Origin: Luteolibacter flavescens
GTDB taxonomy: Bacteria > Verrucomicrobiota > Verrucomicrobiia > Verrucomicrobiales > Akkermansiaceae
Assembly (NCBI RefSeq): GCF_025950085.1
Contig: NZ_JAPDDS010000008.1
Span: forward strand, 124,001-188,000
DNA length: 64,000 bases
Direction: 5' to 3'
Shown here in pieces: positions 23,027-32,860 of this stretch (within the stretch, counting starts at the first letter, position 1; each line of letters starts with the position of its first letter). Position numbers and translations under genes: made by a program. Under the pieces are notes generated by a model. That model was not told the DNA's origin. It made no database searches and was given only the letters and a program-made list of their open reading frames with translations.

Positions 23027-25540
23027 TTGATCCGTATCCTTTCCATCCTGCTATCGCTCGTCGCGGCAGCACATGCCCGCGTGCATTTCGAGGCGCGTCA
23101 TCTTCATCCGGTGGACATCACCCCGGATGGAGCGCACGTGCTCGCGGTGAATGCACCGGGCGGATACCTCTCCGTCTTCACCCCCGGCACTGCGGAGCAT
23201 CCCGCGCCGCTGCTGGTCGCGGAGATCCCGGTGGGGCTGGAGCCCGTGACCGTGCGCGCCCGGACATCGCAGGAAGCCTGGGTAGTGAACGAAGTCTCCG
23301 ATACCATCTCGGTGGTGGACCTCACTCGCCGCGCGGTGGTCTGCACCCTGCCGGTGCCGGACGAACCGGCCGACGTGGTCTTCCTCGGAAACCGTGCCTT
23401 CGTTTCCTGCGGGCGGGCGAACCGCATCGCGGTCATCGACACGATCACCCGCGCGGAGACCGCATCGATCCCGCTGGAAGGGAACTTCGTCCGAGCCCTC
23501 TCGCTTTCGCCGGACGGAGGCACCTTGCGGGCGGCATTCCTTTATCCGGGGAATCGCACGACCGTCCTCGGCTTCCGCGACGCCCCGCCACAGCCGGCGC
23601 CGACAAATCCCTCGCTGCCCGCTCCGCCAGCTACGGCACTCATCGTACCAGACAGCGACCCGCGCATCCCCTACGAGGTGCAAGACCACGACATCGCGGA
23701 GATCGACACCGCGACGCTGCACGTCACCGGCTACCGCTCCGGCATCGGCACGAATCTCCATGCGCTGGCGCACTCGCCCGACGGCACGCTATGGGCAGCC
23801 TCCACGGACTCGCGGAACCTGATCCGCTTCGAGCCCGCGCTGAATGGCATCTTCTCCGAAAGCCGCATCGCCCGTGTGCCTGCAGGTGATGGCTCTCCTG
23901 TCCTTCACGACCTCAATCCACACGCGACCGCGCCGGTGATCGAGGCAGGTGAAAAGGAGCGATCGCTTGCCCAGCCGATGGCACTGCTGCCCACCGGAGA
24001 TCGCATGTGGCTCGCCGCCTTCGCATCCGACCGCATCGCCGAACTCGATGCCTACGGCAGGATCCTGCGGCGGATCGACCTCCGGAATGGCGAGGGCGAT
24101 CCGCTCGTGCGCGGCCCGCGTGGCATGGTGCGCCACGCAGGCCTCGGCCGGATCTTCGTGCTGAACAAGCTGTCCGGCACGCTTTCGGTGATCGCCGAGA
24201 GCACGGGCACGGTGGTCGCCGAGGTGCCGCTCGCCGCCATCGAAGCCTTGCCTGCGAGCGAGAAGACGGGCCGCGGGTTTTTCTTCGACGCTCGGCGTTC
24301 CGGAAACGGAACGGTGTCTTGTGGGTCGTGCCACTTCGATGCGGACCACGATGGCGTCGCGTGGGACCTCGGCGATCCGGGCGGCGACATCATCACGGTG
24401 ATCGAGCGACACCTGGCCTTCGGCGAAACCGAGCCCATCCCCGTGCCGGCCCATCCGATGAAAGGACCGATGGTCACGCAATCGCTGCGAGGCATCGGAG
24501 AGGCTGCACCGTTCCACTGGCGCGGCGACAAGCAACTCATCCAGGACTTCAATCCCACCTTTGCCAAGCTGCAGGCAGGCAGCGAACTGGGCGCCGCGCA
24601 GATGGATCAGGTGGCCGCATATCTCGCGTCGCTATCGAATCACCCGAACCCCAACCGCAACCTCGACGACACCCTGCGGACCTCGCTCGCCGGAGGAAAT
24701 CCCGTGCGGGGACGCGAGCTCTTCCATCTCCACGATACCTGCTCGAAGTGCCATCCCGAACCGCGCGGCACGAATCATAATCTCGACGACCGCACCACCG
24801 TGCTCTCCTCGCAGCCGGTGAAGAACAGCACGCTGGAGCACGTTTACCGGAAGCTCGGCTTCACGCCGGACCAGCCCGTCTCCGCGCGCGGCTTCGGCTT
24901 CACGCACGATGGATCGCAGCACGTGCTGCCGCGCGGGCACTCGTATGCCGCGGCGCGCTTCGACCGCTTTCCAAACGGCGATGCGGACGTGCTTTCCTAC
25001 CTGCTGTCATTCAGCACCGGCACGAAGCCCGCCGTCGGAGCCTCCGTCACACTGCGCGCCGGTGAGGCCACACCCGCCGATCTCGCCACGCTGATGGATC
25101 AGGCGCGGCAGGGAAGTTGTGACGTAGTGCTGCGCGGCGTCATCGCGGGCAAGCCGGTGACCTTCCTCCATGAGGCCAACATCGGGAAGTGGCGATCCGC
25201 TTCCGGACAACTCTTCACGCTCGATGGTATCCTTTCCACGCTGTCCGCAGGCGAATCGCTCGTCGCGCTCGGCGTGCCGCAAGGACAGGGCGCGGCTTCT
25301 TCCATCGACCGCAATCTCAACGGCGTGCCGGATGATGCCGAGGCCCTTCCTTCCCTGCGTCTCGTCGTTCCGCCCGCCCTGCATCAGCAAGGCGACGCCG
25401 ATGGCTGGGTGATCGAGCACTCGCACGACCTCCGGTCCTGGCTCCCCGCACCGACCCATCCTCACGAAGAGAGCGATGGATGGTTCCGCATCGATCCCCT
25501 GCCCCCGGGCCCCTTCTACCGCATGCGGCGGACCTGGTGA
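23027..25540 (+). CDS. YVTN beta-propeller / di-heme cytochrome c fusion, paralogue 1
   Basis: About 837 residues. The proposed TTG start at 23027 gives a clean signal peptide (MIRILSILLSLVAAAHA); earlier GTG (22874) or ATG (22901) starts would add a long N-region. The first half is a YVTN-type propeller (PVDITPDGAHVLAVNAP; AWVVNEVSDTISVVDL). A cytochrome c domain follows with two heme sites, CGSCH (followed by FDADHDG) and CSKCH, and possible axial Met in HPMKGPMVTQSL. The C-terminus has DRNLNGVPDDAEA (Ca-type loop) and ends PFYRMRRTW. Probably a periplasmic or surface redox protein. The cleaved N-terminus would be RVH, placing His at position 3. Confidence 0.8.
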   Translation: MIRILSILLSLVAAAHARVHFEARHLHPVDITPDGAHVLAVNAPGGYLSVFTPGTAEHPAPLLVAEIPVGLEPVTVRARTSQEAWVVNEVSDTISVVDLTRRAVVCTLPVPDEPADVVFLGNRAFVSCGRANRIAVIDTITRAETASIPLEGNFVRALSLSPDGGTLRAAFLYPGNRTTVLGFRDAPPQPAPTNPSLPAPPATALIVPDSDPRIPYEVQDHDIAEIDTATLHVTGYRSGIGTNLHALAHSPDGTLWAASTDSRNLIRFEPALNGIFSESRIARVPAGDGSPVLHDLNPHATAPVIEAGEKERSLAQPMALLPTGDRMWLAAFASDRIAELDAYGRILRRIDLRNGEGDPLVRGPRGMVRHAGLGRIFVLNKLSGTLSVIAESTGTVVAEVPLAAIEALPASEKTGRGFFFDARRSGNGTVSCGSCHFDADHDGVAWDLGDPGGDIITVIERHLAFGETEPIPVPAHPMKGPMVTQSLRGIGEAAPFHWRGDKQLIQDFNPTFAKLQAGSELGAAQMDQVAAYLASLSNHPNPNRNLDDTLRTSLAGGNPVRGRELFHLHDTCSKCHPEPRGTNHNLDDRTTVLSSQPVKNSTLEHVYRKLGFTPDQPVSARGFGFTHDGSQHVLPRGHSYAAARFDRFPNGDADVLSYLLSFSTGTKPAVGASVTLRAGEATPADLATLMDQARQGSCDVVLRGVIAGKPVTFLHEANIGKWRSASGQLFTLDGILSTLSAGESLVALGVPQGQGAASSIDRNLNGVPDDAEALPSLRLVVPPALHQQGDADGWVIEHSHDLRSWLPAPTHPHEESDGWFRIDPLPPGPFYRMRRTW

Positions 25541-25562
25541 AATTCTCCCGACTCAATTCCAA

Positions 25563-26264
25563 ATGAAATCAAACCACACCATGACAGCACGTCTCACCCT
25601 CATCGCAGCCGCCGCCCTGATGGCAAATGCCGGGGCCGCCACCGTCATCCCCAACTACGAGAATCCCGGTCCTGACGGCGATCCCTTCCTCTACCTCGAC
25701 AAGGTCACCATGAGCAGCACCGACTCGTGGACGGACAGCGAGACCGTCGGCGCATGGAGCTTCCGCGACCTGCGCACCACCGTGAATCCGAACCGCGGCT
25801 GGGGCCACTTCGCCACCTGGTATCTCATCGAGCTGACCAGCGCGGTGCAGGTCACCATCTCCATGTCCAGCAGCGATCCCGCGGCATGGGCAGGCTTCGC
25901 CATCTATGCGGGCGAATCGGTGAATGACGACCCGGGAATGGCCCACAGCTTCAGCAACAACGGACTGGAGATCGCAGCACTGAATGGCGGCTGGGACAAG
26001 AACGGCCCGGATGGAACCACCGGCCTGACTTACGTGGGCAACGGCCACTCGACTACCACGCAATCCGGCACCGCGACCGGGACCTGGACGCTCGGCCCCG
26101 GCCTCTACTCGGTCGTCTTCGGGAATGCGGCGGACAGCTCGGACCTGCCGCCGGACATCGACTACGACTTCAGCATCGTCACCACCATCCCGGAGCCATC
26201 CACCGCCCTGCTCGCCGCGCTTGCCTCCGGCCTCCTCGTGCTGCGCCGCCGTCGCAGCCATTGA
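25563..26264 (+). CDS. PEP-CTERM sorting-domain protein
   Basis: A 233-residue exported protein with signal peptide (MTARLTLIAAAALMANAGAA), a beta-rich middle and a C-terminal PEP-CTERM tail: IPEPSTALLAALASGLLVLRRRRSH. This is the PEP motif, a hydrophobic helix and an Arg cluster. PEP-CTERM proteins are processed by exosortase (EpsH/XrtA type) and delivered to the surface or exopolysaccharide. No exosortase gene is in this window. The middle (WSFRDLRTTVNPNRGWGHFATWYLIELTSAVQVTISM in pieces) resembles a jelly-roll or bacterial pre-peptidase beta domain. It is flanked on both sides, 22 and 29 bases away, by propeller-cytochrome genes. Confidence 0.88.
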   Translation: MKSNHTMTARLTLIAAAALMANAGAATVIPNYENPGPDGDPFLYLDKVTMSSTDSWTDSETVGAWSFRDLRTTVNPNRGWGHFATWYLIELTSAVQVTISMSSSDPAAWAGFAIYAGESVNDDPGMAHSFSNNGLEIAALNGGWDKNGPDGTTGLTYVGNGHSTTTQSGTATGTWTLGPGLYSVVFGNAADSSDLPPDIDYDFSIVTTIPEPSTALLAALASGLLVLRRRRSH

Positions 26265-26293
26265 TACTACCTGCATCGTACTTCCGTCCCGTG

Positions 26294-28888
26294 ATGAAAG
26301 CCCTGCTGCTCTTCCTGCTGACCGCCATCACCGCGTCCGCCTACCAGCACTTCGAGGCGCGCCAGCGGCGTCCGCTGGCATTGACGCCGGATGGCACGCA
26401 CCTGCTCGCACTGCATTCGCCGGCGTCGAGCTTGTCGGTCTTTGCCACGGGCAGCGGGGCCTCCACCCCGCCGGTGCTGGTGGCGGAGATCCCGGTGGGC
26501 ATGGAGCCCGTCTCGGTGCAAGCGCGCACGAATGACGAGGTGTGGGTGGTGAACGAGGAGTCGGATTCCGTGTCGGTCGTCTCCCTCTCGCGGCGCGTGG
26601 CCATCGCCACGATCCGCGTGGGAGACGAGCCCGCGGATCTCTGTTTCGCGGGCGGCAAGGCCTTCGTATCCTGCGCACGCAGCCGGGAGATCGTGGTGAT
26701 CGACGTGGCCGCCCGGGCGATCGTCACGCGTATCCCGGTGAATGGCCTGATGCCCTCGGCCATGGCGGTGTCCGCGGATGGCTCGCGCCTTTACGTCGCC
26801 TCGCTGCTGTCCGGGAACAAGACCACCGTGCTCCCCGCGGCCTCCGCGCCAAACCCGCCCGCGCCGACGAACACCGCCCTGCCCGCCGCACCGAAGACCG
26901 GCCTGATCGTCCCCGCGAATGACCCGCGCATCGGCTGGAACACCCTGGACAACGACATCGCCGAGATCGACACCGCGAACAACCAGCTCCTGCGCTGGAT
27001 CGGCGGCGTGGGCACGAATCTCTTCGCGCTGGCGATGCACCCGGACGGCGCGCTGTGGTGCGCGAACAGCGACTCTAACAATCTGATCCGATTCGAGCCC
27101 GAGCTGCGCGGGGAATTCGTGAAGCACCGGCTAACCCGCATCGCGCTGCCCGCCGCCACCCTCACGCATCATGATCTGAATCCGGGAATCGCGCGCGCCA
27201 TCACGCCTGCTCCCGCATCGATCGCCCTGGCGCTCGCCCAGCCGACGTCGGTGGTCTTCACGCCGGACGGGACACGGTCATGGGTGACCGCGTTCAATTC
27301 CGACCGCATCGCGGAGACGGATCCCGCCACCGGGGCGATCCTCCGCCGCGTGGATGTCCGCGCGGGCAGCGACGGGGTCCGCGGCCCGCGTGCGCTCGTG
27401 CTTTCCGCAGATGGCACCCGCGTCTTCGTGCTGAACAAGCTCAGCGACACGCTGACCACGGTGGGCACCGCGGATGGCGCGTGGATCTCCGAGTCGAGGA
27501 TAGGTTCGATGGACACGATCTTGCCAGAGCACCGGATCGGGCGCGGCATTCTCAATGACGCCCGGCTCTCCGGCAATGGCACCATCTCCTGCGCGACCTG
27601 CCATCTGGATGCGGATCACGATGGCATCGCGTGGGACCTCGGCGACCCCGGCGGCAGCATGGTCTCTATCCCCTCCGCGGACCTGTCGATCCATGACGAG
27701 ACGGTCTACAATCGCAGCCTGCACCCGATGAAGGGGCCGATGGTCACGCAAACGCTGCGCGGCCTCGCGCTGAATGACAGCGTGCTCAATTCGCCCGCGG
27801 CGGCGATCGTGACGAAATTCCACTGGCGGGGCGACAAGCCCACCATCCAGAGCTTCAACACCGTCTTCCCCAACCTGATGGGCGGCACCGCGCGTCCGGA
27901 TAACGACATGGACAAGGTGGCGGCCTACCTCCGCTCGCTGCTGCACCACCCGAATCCGAACCGCAACCTCGACCGGACGCTCAAGACGAACCTGAACGGC
28001 GCGAGCGCCGTCGCGGGACGCGAGCTCTTCCTCAATCACACGCGCAGCCACTGCATCGTGTGCCACGCATTCGATGCGGGCACCGACCAAAACCTCGACC
28101 TGCCGAGCCTTGTAGGCCGTGGCCAGCCGATGAAAAACCCGCCGCTCCGGCTGATCTACCAGAGGGCGGGGATCTACAATCCCGGGAACAACCAGCAATC
28201 ACTCTCCGGGTACGGCTTCGGCTCAGACGGCACCTTTCACGCGCTGCCGGAGGCCCACCCCTACACGCTCGACCGCCTGCGCGCCGCGGACATGGCGCCG
28301 CTCACGACCTTCCTGATGTCCTTTGACACGGGCACCGCTCCAGTGGTCGGCTATCAGGTGACCGTCACGCCTGCGAATGCGGCTGCCACGGCGACGTCCG
28401 CGGAGTTGGCGCTGCTGGAAACCCGCGCGGCCTGGCTGGATGCGGCGCTAGTGGCGAGCGGGAATCTCTCCGGCCTGCGCCGCACCTTCCGCTGGGACAC
28501 CCCCACCCAGCGCTATCTCGCCGACACCGTGACCGATTCGCCGCGCACCCGGGCAGAGATGCTCGCGCTGGTCACCGGTGCGGAGGACACGCTGACCTTT
28601 TCCGGCACGCTGGTAGAGCGGGCAACGGCATTCGGTGGGGACCGGAATGGCAATGGCATCCGCGACCGTGACGAAGCGCCGCCCGCGCTGTGGATCGGCA
28701 CCACGCCGGAGGCGGTGCGTCTACGATGGTCATCGTACTTCGACTGGTATCCGGAGACCTCCACCGGACTCTCCGGCGACTGGGTGCCATGGCATGTCGC
28801 CCCCGAGGAAGATGGCGGCACGCTCTTCGCCGACGACTTCCACCCCACGGCACCTGCCCGCTTTTTCCGACTCTCCCGCACCTGGTGA
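26294..28888 (+). CDS. YVTN beta-propeller / di-heme cytochrome c fusion, paralogue 2
   Basis: An 864-residue paralogue of the gene at 23027. The signal peptide is MKALLLFLLTAITASA, then YQHFEARQRRPLALTPDGTHLL, a YVTN propeller (EVWVVNEESDSVSVVSLSRR) and two heme-binding motifs, CATCH (LDADHDG follows) and CIVCH. HPMKGPMVTQTLRGL and FHWRGDK follow the first heme, as in di-heme peroxidase-like and electron-transfer proteins. The C-terminus has DRNGNGIRDRDEA and ends ARFFRLSRTW. The mature N-terminus would be YQH, again with His at position 3. A GTG directly before the ATG is an alternative start. Confidence 0.85.
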   Translation: MKALLLFLLTAITASAYQHFEARQRRPLALTPDGTHLLALHSPASSLSVFATGSGASTPPVLVAEIPVGMEPVSVQARTNDEVWVVNEESDSVSVVSLSRRVAIATIRVGDEPADLCFAGGKAFVSCARSREIVVIDVAARAIVTRIPVNGLMPSAMAVSADGSRLYVASLLSGNKTTVLPAASAPNPPAPTNTALPAAPKTGLIVPANDPRIGWNTLDNDIAEIDTANNQLLRWIGGVGTNLFALAMHPDGALWCANSDSNNLIRFEPELRGEFVKHRLTRIALPAATLTHHDLNPGIARAITPAPASIALALAQPTSVVFTPDGTRSWVTAFNSDRIAETDPATGAILRRVDVRAGSDGVRGPRALVLSADGTRVFVLNKLSDTLTTVGTADGAWISESRIGSMDTILPEHRIGRGILNDARLSGNGTISCATCHLDADHDGIAWDLGDPGGSMVSIPSADLSIHDETVYNRSLHPMKGPMVTQTLRGLALNDSVLNSPAAAIVTKFHWRGDKPTIQSFNTVFPNLMGGTARPDNDMDKVAAYLRSLLHHPNPNRNLDRTLKTNLNGASAVAGRELFLNHTRSHCIVCHAFDAGTDQNLDLPSLVGRGQPMKNPPLRLIYQRAGIYNPGNNQQSLSGYGFGSDGTFHALPEAHPYTLDRLRAADMAPLTTFLMSFDTGTAPVVGYQVTVTPANAAATATSAELALLETRAAWLDAALVASGNLSGLRRTFRWDTPTQRYLADTVTDSPRTRAEMLALVTGAEDTLTFSGTLVERATAFGGDRNGNGIRDRDEAPPALWIGTTPEAVRLRWSSYFDWYPETSTGLSGDWVPWHVAPEEDGGTLFADDFHPTAPARFFRLSRTW

Positions 28889-28900
28889 ATCGACCCGCTC

Positions 28901-29737
28901 ATGAATCGACTGCTGCTACTGCTATCCCTCGCCCTCCTCTCCTCAAGCGCCCGCGCCCACCACGGGCAGGACTTCTTCGTCACGCTGGACACGCGTGTGC
29001 CGGAGCTCGGCCACGGGTCCGTCTTCATCTCCGGATCCTGGGCGAAGAACTCGGGCGCGGATGAAACGGAGATCGATCCCGGATTCCTGATGGGCCTCGG
29101 CGGAGGCTTCGCGGCGGGCTCCACCTTCCAGCTCTCGAATGGCACGCCGGGGGACTTCGGCTACGCGGGCGTGACTCCGCTGCTCCAGTGGTCGAGAGCG
29201 GTGCCGGGAACGGATTTCCGCGTGGGTGCCTCGGCGGCCTACCACTTCGCGGACAGTTCGCACTCCAGTTCCCACTCTTCTGTCCACTACCACGTGATCC
29301 CGGGAGGCTCCGGAGGTCCGGGGACAAATCCCGACGCACCGCCGCCCGGCACCATCGGCCAGCACATTCATGGCGGCGGCGGGCATTCGCACGATGGCAT
29401 CCACCGCCACGGCGAAGATCACTTCCAAACCCGCCTGATCGGCGAGTGGCAGGCTTCCGGGCGCACGCGCGTGCTGGCGAATTTCCTCATGGTCGGCGGT
29501 GGCAGCGACGACATCGACTTCGGCTACGCCCTCGCCGTTCGGCAGGACCTGACCGCCCGGCTGGCCGCAGGCCTGGAAGTCATCGGCGACCTCGTCTCCC
29601 ACGGCCTGCACGAAGCCATTGCGGGACTTTTCTACAGCCCCACGCACGATGTCTCGCTGCGCCTCGGGGCTGGGACCGGCTTCGGACCCGGCTCCACCGA
29701 CATCTCGATCCACGGCGGGATGACCTGGCGTTTTTGA
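28901..29737 (+). CDS. His-rich outer-membrane beta-barrel protein
   Basis: A 278-residue protein with signal peptide (MNRLLLLLSLALLSSSARA); the mature chain starts HHGQDFFVTLDTRV. Alternating beta strands fill most of the length. The protein ends in an aromatic residue (GGMTWRF), as outer-membrane barrels do. A strongly His-rich region at about residues 115-170 (HSSVHYHVIPGG; GQHIHGGGGHSHDGIHRHGEDHF) is likely a surface or periplasmic metal-binding loop. It may be a porin-like transporter for a metal or a metal-bound compound. It closes the 22.3-29.7 kb cluster, 12 bases after the cytochrome paralogue 2. Confidence 0.75.
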   Translation: MNRLLLLLSLALLSSSARAHHGQDFFVTLDTRVPELGHGSVFISGSWAKNSGADETEIDPGFLMGLGGGFAAGSTFQLSNGTPGDFGYAGVTPLLQWSRAVPGTDFRVGASAAYHFADSSHSSSHSSVHYHVIPGGSGGPGTNPDAPPPGTIGQHIHGGGGHSHDGIHRHGEDHFQTRLIGEWQASGRTRVLANFLMVGGGSDDIDFGYALAVRQDLTARLAAGLEVIGDLVSHGLHEAIAGLFYSPTHDVSLRLGAGTGFGPGSTDISIHGGMTWRF

Positions 29738-29946
29738 GAACGCCGTGGTGCCACATAAAAGCGGACACCACTGATTCGGAGCCCTGACCGCAGGATAAAC
29801 CCATTGCCTCACAATTGAGGACACCATGGGCCAAGTCATGGAAGTGATCCGATCAAGCATCCGCGAATAGAACCGATAAGATCCGGGCACGCCATGTCCT
29901 GATAAACGGGAAGCCTACCCGCAGCCGCATGCTCGAAAAGCATGAA

Positions 29947-29972
29947 GGCGGGCCTTCGTTGGAAGGCCCGCC
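29947..29972 (-). terminator. Hairpin downstream of clpB, probable terminator
   Basis: A perfect 10-base stem GGCGGGCCTT / AAGGCCCGCC with a 6-base loop lies 37 bases after the clpB stop. Read on the minus strand it is followed by TTCATGCTTTT, a broken T-tract, so termination is likely but not textbook. Confidence 0.6.
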
Positions 29973-29983
29973 ATCGGGAAGAA

Positions 29984-30002
29984 CTGGAGCAAGATGCTCC
30001 AG
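29984..30002. repeat. REP-like hairpin, inverted copy of the 5048 element
   Basis: The palindrome is CTGGAGCA-AGA-TGCTCCAG. Its reverse complement with flanks (GTAGCTGGAGC.TCT.GCTCCAGT) matches 5044-5067 except at two compensating stem positions, so pairing is conserved while sequence drifts. It lies between the clpB stop and its terminator hairpin. Confidence 0.55.
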
Positions 30003-30008
30003 CTACGG

Positions 30009-32588
30009 TCATGAGCCGGTCGTGAACTCGATCGCGCCGCCTTTCACGTCCGCGGTGATCACGTCGCCGTCCTTGAACTTGCCATCGAGCAGGTCCAGCG
30101 AGAGCGGGTCGAGGAGCTGGTGCTGGATGGCGCGCTTCAGCGGGCGGGCGCCATAGACGGGATCGTAGCCTTGGTTGCCGATGAATTCCTTCGCGCTCTC
30201 GGTGAGGGCGAGGGCGAGCCCCTGCTTCGCCAGGCGCTTGCGCACGCGGTCGAGCTGGATATCCACGATGCTCGTCAGCTCCTCGCGGTGCAGGCGGTCG
30301 AAGATGATCGTTTCATCGATGCGGTTGAGGAATTCCGGGCGGAAGTACTGGCGCAGTGCATCCAGCACCTTCGCCTCGCGCTGTTCGGCATTGTCCTCGC
30401 CGAGGATGTATTGGCTGCCTATGTTCGAGGTCATGATCAGGACCGTGTTCCGGAAGTCCACGGTGCGGCCCTGGCCGTCGGTGATGCGACCGTCGTCCAG
30501 CACCTGCAGCAGCACGTTGAAGACATCCGGGTGCGCCTTCTCGATCTCGTCGAAGAGGACCACCGAGTACGGCTTCCGTCGTACATGCTCGGAAAGCTGG
30601 CCGCCCTCCTCGTAGCCGACGTAGCCGGGAGGCGCACCGATGAGCCGGGCCACGCTGTGCTTCTCCATGTACTCGGACATGTCGATGCGGACCATCGCGC
30701 CCTCGTCGTCGAAGAGGAATTCGGCGAGCGCCTTGGAGAGCTCCGTCTTGCCCACACCCGTGGGGCCGAGGAAGAGGAAGGAGCCGATGGGGCGGTTCTC
30801 GTCCTGCAGCCCGGCGCGCGCGCGGCGCACGGCATTCGAGACGGCCTTGATCGCCTTTCGCTGGCCGATGACCCGCTTGCCCAGCCGCTCCTCCATGTGG
30901 ACCAGCTTCTCCTTCTCGCCCTCTTGCAGGCGCGTCACGGGGATGCCGGTCCATGACGAGACGACGCGTGCGATGTCTTCCTCGGTGACTTCCTCTCGGA
31001 GGATCGCGCCGGTTTTCTGAAGCTCCACCAGCCGGTCATTCGCGGCCTCCAGCTCGCGCTGAGCCTCGGGGATGCGGCCGTAGTTCAGCTCGGACGCGCG
31101 GGTCAGGTCGCCGATGCGCTGGGCCTGCTGGGCCTCGGTCTTCAGCGAGTCGATCTTGTTCTGCGCGGCACGCACCAAGTCGATGACGTCCTTCTCGTTC
31201 CGCCACTGCGCCATCAGGCCGGCGGATTGCTCGCGGAGGTTCGCCTGCTCTTCCTTCACCTTGTCGAGGCGGGCGATCGAGGCCTTGTCGGTCTCCTTCT
31301 CGAGGGCCTTCTTCTCCATCTCGAGCTGCATGACCTGCCGCTCGATCTGGTCGATCTCGGTGGGCATGGAGTCGAGCTCGATCTTCAGGCGCGAGGCGGC
31401 CTCGTCCACGAGGTCCACGGCCTTGTCCGGCAGGAAGCGGTCGGAGATGTAGCGGTCGGAAAGCATGGCCGCGGAGACCAGCGCGCCGTCCTGGATGCGC
31501 ACGCCGTGGTGCACCTCGTAGCGCTCCTTCAGCCCGCGCAGGATGGCAATGGTGTCTTCTACGGAAGGCTCGCCGACCATCACCGGCTGGAAGCGGCGCT
31601 CGAGCGCGGCGTCCTTCTCGATGTACTTGCGGTACTCGTCCAGCGTGGTCGCGCCGATGGTGCGCAGCTCGCCGCGGGCAAGCTGCGGCTTGAGCAGGTT
31701 CCCCGCATCCGGGCTGCCCTCCGTCTTCCCCGCGCCGACGATGGTGTGCAACTCATCGATGAAGAGGATGATCTCCCCGGCGCTCTCGGTGACCTCTTTC
31801 AAGAAGGCCTTCAGCCGCTCCTCGAATTCGCCGCGATACTTCGCGCCCGCGAGCATGCCGCCGAGGTCGAGCACGATGACGCGCTTGTCCTTCATCGAGT
31901 CCGGCACGTCGCCGGAGACGATGCGGCGGGCGAGGCCCTCGACGATCGCGGTCTTCCCCACGCCGGGCTCGCCGATGAGCACGGGATTGTTCTTCGTGCG
32001 GCGCGAGAGCACCTGCATCACGCGGCGGATCTCATGGTCTCGGCCGATGACGGGATCGATCTTCCCTTCACGCGCGCGGGCGGTGAGGTCGGTGCCGTAT
32101 TTCTCCAGCGTCTGGTATTTCCCCTCGGGGTCCTGGTCGGTCACCTTTTGCGGGCCGCGCACGCCCTCGATGGCGGCGCGCGCCTTCTTCTCGTCGAGGC
32201 CCGCTTCTTTCAAGAGCTTGCCCTCGGGGGCGTCGGCCTTCAGCGCGCCGATGAGCACGTGCTCCACGCTGAGGAAATCATCGCCCATCGCCTCGCGGAC
32301 CTCGTCCGCGGCATCGAGCGTGGCCCGCAGGCCGTAGGAGATCTGGGGCTGGGTGGTGCCGCCCTGCTGGGCGGGCTCGCGGTCGAGCGCGGTGGCCAGC
32401 GCGGCCTTCAGCCGGGTGACGTCCACGCCGGCCTTTTGCAGGATGGGCGTGACGATGCCGCCCTCCTGCTGGAGCAGGGCGAGGAGGAGGTGGGTGCCCT
32501 TGAGTTCGGGGTGAGCCGACTTCGAGGCCAGGCGCTGGGCGGCCTGGAGGGCTTCCTGGAGTTTCGTGGTGAGCTTGTCGAGTCCCAT
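30009..32588 (-). CDS. clpB: ATP-dependent disaggregase ClpB
   Basis: An 859-residue Hsp100 chaperone that, with DnaK, extracts polypeptides from aggregates. The N-terminal Clp_N repeats (residues 1-145) precede the first AAA+ domain with Walker [14 protein letters not shown] and Walker [16 protein letters not shown] coiled-coil middle domain (about 400-520) separates it from the second AAA+ domain, with Walker [14 protein letters not shown] and Walker [16 protein letters not shown]. The middle domain distinguishes ClpB from ClpA and ClpX. Length and start ([21 protein letters not shown]) are normal. No CIRCE or other heat-shock operator was recognised upstream. Confidence 0.96.
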   Translation of the reverse strand: MGLDKLTTKLQEALQAAQRLASKSAHPELKGTHLLLALLQQEGGIVTPILQKAGVDVTRLKAALATALDREPAQQGGTTQPQISYGLRATLDAADEVREAMGDDFLSVEHVLIGALKADAPEGKLLKEAGLDEKKARAAIEGVRGPQKVTDQDPEGKYQTLEKYGTDLTARAREGKIDPVIGRDHEIRRVMQVLSRRTKNNPVLIGEPGVGKTAIVEGLARRIVSGDVPDSMKDKRVIVLDLGGMLAGAKYRGEFEERLKAFLKEVTESAGEIILFIDELHTIVGAGKTEGSPDAGNLLKPQLARGELRTIGATTLDEYRKYIEKDAALERRFQPVMVGEPSVEDTIAILRGLKERYEVHHGVRIQDGALVSAAMLSDRYISDRFLPDKAVDLVDEAASRLKIELDSMPTEIDQIERQVMQLEMEKKALEKETDKASIARLDKVKEEQANLREQSAGLMAQWRNEKDVIDLVRAAQNKIDSLKTEAQQAQRIGDLTRASELNYGRIPEAQRELEAANDRLVELQKTGAILREEVTEEDIARVVSSWTGIPVTRLQEGEKEKLVHMEERLGKRVIGQRKAIKAVSNAVRRARAGLQDENRPIGSFLFLGPTGVGKTELSKALAEFLFDDEGAMVRIDMSEYMEKHSVARLIGAPPGYVGYEEGGQLSEHVRRKPYSVVLFDEIEKAHPDVFNVLLQVLDDGRITDGQGRTVDFRNTVLIMTSNIGSQYILGEDNAEQREAKVLDALRQYFRPEFLNRIDETIIFDRLHREELTSIVDIQLDRVRKRLAKQGLALALTESAKEFIGNQGYDPVYGARPLKRAIQHQLLDPLSLDLLDGKFKDGDVITADVKGGAIEFTTGS

Positions 32589-32756
32589 GGGTGCGGAGGA
32601 TCTGGAGGTTTACGCGGGAAGGTAAGGCCAGTCGCGGCGACCCGCCACGCCTGCCTTCCGTTTTGTTTCCCATCTGATGACATAGCAGCGTCTTTATTCA
32701 AAAAGTTTGTTTAAGATTATTACTATGGTTGCTTGCGTCCGTTCGATGGAGGCACT

Positions 32757-32853
32757 GGGAGCGCCGGTCATCAGACCGGCCCGAAGCCACCCTCCTAGCC
32801 GACGGAGACCCTGTGCCATCGTGGTCCGCATCGCTCCGCGTGCGGTTCGCCGG
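32757..32853. repeat. Dispersed repeat family, copy 2
   Basis: Copy 2 starts GGGAGCGCCGGTCATCAGAC and continues through GACGGAGACCCTGTGCCA to a GC-rich end CGTGGTCCGCATCGCTCCG. About 90 bases match the copy starting at 42252. The final segment reappears inverted inside the tandem repeat just downstream and at 42424-42464. It lies in the 600-base gap between clpB and the response regulator. Confidence 0.7.
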
Positions 32854-32860
32854 TAGGGAA

